Assembly (NCBI GenBank): GCA_007130265.1
Contig: SLST01000327.1
Location: forward strand, 1 to 6,671
Direction: 5' to 3'
Length of the DNA stretch: 6,671 bases
From: Spirochaetales bacterium
GTDB taxonomy: Bacteria; Spirochaetota; Spirochaetia; DSM-27196; SLST01
Shown here: positions 5,286 through 6,671 of the stretch, in pieces
How the letters are laid out: the number at the start of each line of letters is the position of its first letter
How positions within the stretch are numbered: position 1 is the stretch's first letter
Made by a program: the position numbers and the translations under genes
The notes under the pieces: model-generated
What the model was told of the DNA's origin: nothing
Databases searched by the model: none
Seen by the model: only the letters and a program-made list of their open reading frames with translations

Positions 5286-6499
5286 ATACCAACGACCTTG
5301 GCACGTCGGTGAATCTCCGCAATGACCGTGTGATCCCCGAGAAGCGTCAGAGGGCCGGTGACGAGGATTGGGGCTCGTGGATCGACCCGGACGATGTGCG
5401 CGACTCGCTGCGCCTCGACACAGTCGAAGCGCTGAGGAGCGTTCTGCGCGTGAGGGAGAAACTCCCCCGACCTTCGAGCGAATACCCGAAGACCGCCAAC
5501 GCGAAGGTCAGATCCCCTGACGAGACCTCGGCAGCCGCGACCGCAAGACCGCCGGCCGAAGTCGTGGATCGCTCCCGGGAGAACAACGGCACAGATCGCA
5601 TGCTGGCGGGTACCGGGATCGCCACCGTATTCCTTGACCGTCGGCTGCGAGCCATGTGGTTCACGCCGGCGGCGAAGGAGATCGGTTACGACCGGATGGC
5701 GGAGGTCGTGGAGGATGCTCGGTCTGTCCTGGACACGCTTCGTCCGAGGCAGCTGGACATTCAGGCGAGTGACGGACGATGGTACCGAATGCACGTTGAT
5801 CCGTATGGCACGCTCGAAGACTCGAACGAGGGAGTGGTGATCAGTTTCGTCGACATCACCGAACGCCGGAAGGCCGAGCAGGAGATCGCCAGGCAGCTCG
5901 CGGAAAAGGAGAGCCTGCTGAAGGAAGTGCACCATCGGGTACGGAACAACACCGCATCCATCGTCGGACTTCTGTCGATTCAGGCTCAGTCGATCGCCGA
6001 CTCTGAGGCTCGATCCGTGCTGCAGGGTGCGATCGGCCGGGTGGAGAGCATGAGCGTCCTCTACGACAAGCTCCTCGTCAGCGAGCAGTACGGAACGAGC
6101 TCGGTGAAGGGCTATCTCGAGGACCTTGCCGATAGAGTCGTTGCCTTCTTCCCGGCAGGAGCGACGACCAATCTGGAGACGCGTGTCGACGATTTCGATG
6201 TTAAGTCGGACACGCTCTTCTTTCTCGGGCTTATTACCAATGAACTGCTCACCAATGTCATGAAGTACGCCTTCAACGGCCATGCCGACGGACTCGTTAC
6301 GCTCGCCGTGGAGAGGTCCGCGAATCGCGTGAAGTTGATAGTCCAGGATGACGGTGCGGGACTGCCTCCCGGGTTCGACCTCGAGTCGGCCTCCGGGTTT
6401 GGGCTATCCCTGGTCCGGATGCTCAGCAAGCAGCTTGGCGGGAGCTTCACTATATCCGGCAAAAACGGCACCAGGAGCGTTCTGGAGTTCGCTCTGTGA
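5282..6499 (+). CDS. Orphan PAS-HisKA_2 sensor histidine kinase
   Basis: This 405-residue protein has no transmembrane helix, so it is probably cytoplasmic. Residues 1-100 are charged, low in hydrophobic content and unrecognised. Residues 106-198 form a PAS domain close to the type that follows CheR in CheB-CheR fusion proteins: IATVFLDRRLR, WFTPAA, VEDARSVLDTL, DGRWYRMHVDPY and GVVISFVDITERRKAE. It appears to lack about 20 residues after WFTPAA. Next comes a HisKA_2 dimerisation domain, LLKEVHHRVRNN (212-223), with His218 the likely phosphorylated residue by alignment to HWE/HisKA_2 kinases. The C-terminal HATPase has an N-box (TNELLTNVMKYAF, 319-331), G1 DDGAGLP (356-362) and G2 SGFGLSLVRML (371-381). 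It should autophosphorylate from ATP and pass phosphate to a response regulator, but none is encoded nearby. The ATG at 5282 follows AGAGG by 6 bp. Confidence 0.92.
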   Translation: MNTNDLGTSVNLRNDRVIPEKRQRAGDEDWGSWIDPDDVRDSLRLDTVEALRSVLRVREKLPRPSSEYPKTANAKVRSPDETSAAATARPPAEVVDRSRENNGTDRMLAGTGIATVFLDRRLRAMWFTPAAKEIGYDRMAEVVEDARSVLDTLRPRQLDIQASDGRWYRMHVDPYGTLEDSNEGVVISFVDITERRKAEQEIARQLAEKESLLKEVHHRVRNNTASIVGLLSIQAQSIADSEARSVLQGAIGRVESMSVLYDKLLVSEQYGTSSVKGYLEDLADRVVAFFPAGATTNLETRVDDFDVKSDTLFFLGLITNELLTNVMKYAFNGHADGLVTLAVERSANRVKLIVQDDGAGLPPGFDLESASGFGLSLVRMLSKQLGGSFTISGKNGTRSVLEFAL

Positions 6500-6508
6500 T
6501 GCCGCAGC

Positions 6509-6538
6509 CTTCAGGGTAACACCGGTCAGGTGCTGAAG
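6509..6538. terminator. Weak hairpin between convergent genes (possible terminator)
   Basis: CTTCAG (6509-6514) pairs with CTGAAG (6533-6538), and CACC (6520-6523) with GGTG (6529-6532), with a 5-nt bulge on the left arm and a GGTCA loop. It begins 10 bp after the kinase stop codon and lies between two converging genes, where a bidirectional terminator is expected. Only two Ts follow on the plus strand, so termination activity is uncertain. Confidence 0.3.
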
Positions 6539-6558
6539 TTGGTCAGGCGCTCCTCCGG

Positions 6559-6671
6559 TTACCCGCGCCGACGCTGGACGAGCGAGATGATCACGAGAAT
6601 GACCCCGATAACGAGCGCCACGTAGACGAAGCCACCAAGGGTAGTCGACGTGACCAGTCCGAGGAGCCAGA
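6559..6671 (-). CDS. Small lmo0937/DUF5670-type membrane protein (partial, 5' end outside the window)
   Basis: Reading the minus strand from the right edge, a frame with no stop encodes 36 residues before TAA at 6561-6559. It begins WLLGLVTSTTLGGFVYVAL, continues as one long hydrophobic helix and ends in a QRRRG basic tail. This matches my recollection of lmo0937/DUF5670 family proteins, which are about 50 residues long with the pattern WLLGLVTSYTLGGFIH and a basic end, so roughly 14 N-terminal residues lie beyond the window. The function is unknown; it is a small inner-membrane protein, positive-inside at the C-terminus. It converges on the kinase with 59 bp between the stop codons. The frame is too short for most gene callers when cut by the edge. 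Confidence 0.65.
   Translation of the reverse strand, partial: WLLGLVTSTTLGGFVYVALVIGVILVIISLVQRRRG

Noticed and set aside
5276..6283. Open frame of 335 codons on the minus strand opposite the kinase
   Set aside because: It is fully antisense to a kinase with intact H, N, G1 and G2 boxes; its translation is rich in Arg/His and shows no known motif. It is the usual mirror frame in GC-rich DNA.
1..6671. A defence, CRISPR, phage or secretion system
   Set aside because: No repeats, nucleases with system partners, integrases or toxin-antitoxin pairs are visible; the EEP protein is a membrane-anchored family member without defence-type neighbours.

Overview
This is a GC-rich (roughly 60% G+C by eye) bacterial chromosomal segment with eight protein-coding loci. 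Two of them run off the window edges. I see no rRNA, tRNA, CRISPR array, transposase, phage gene or integration site. The lineage cannot be fixed from this sequence. The HisKA_2-type kinase and the general gene style would fit a high-GC spirochaete or another Gram-negative environmental bacterium; this is a low-confidence impression.

Left part, minus strand (1-2302). Reading in the direction of transcription, a ten-TM-class drug/metabolite (EamA-like) permease comes first (2302-1448). It is followed by a membrane-anchored endonuclease/exonuclease/phosphatase (EEP) domain protein (1260-118) with an intrinsic terminator (106-74). Last is the first 19 codons of a probable GH15 glucoamylase/trehalase-like protein that leaves the window at base 1.

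Middle, plus strand (2322-4574). A family 2 glycosyltransferase starts only 19 bp from the divergent permease start. A DUF2254 membrane protein follows, and a strong hairpin fills most of the 60-bp space between the two genes.

Right part (4596-6671). A minus-strand AI-2E family transporter is present only as its C-terminal half. Opposite it, on the plus strand, is an orphan histidine kinase (shortened CheR-associated type PAS, HisKA_2, HATPase). The kinase is preceded by a possible 12-codon leader peptide whose stop overlaps its start codon. The window closes with the C-terminal 36 residues of a small lmo0937/DUF5670-type membrane protein on the minus strand.

Most products are membrane or envelope proteins, but the strands alternate and no pathway clearly links the genes. 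I found no convincing new multi-gene system. The points most worth checking are the AI-2E and kinase genes, which face each other and both lack expected N-terminal parts, the leader peptide, and the intercistronic hairpin.
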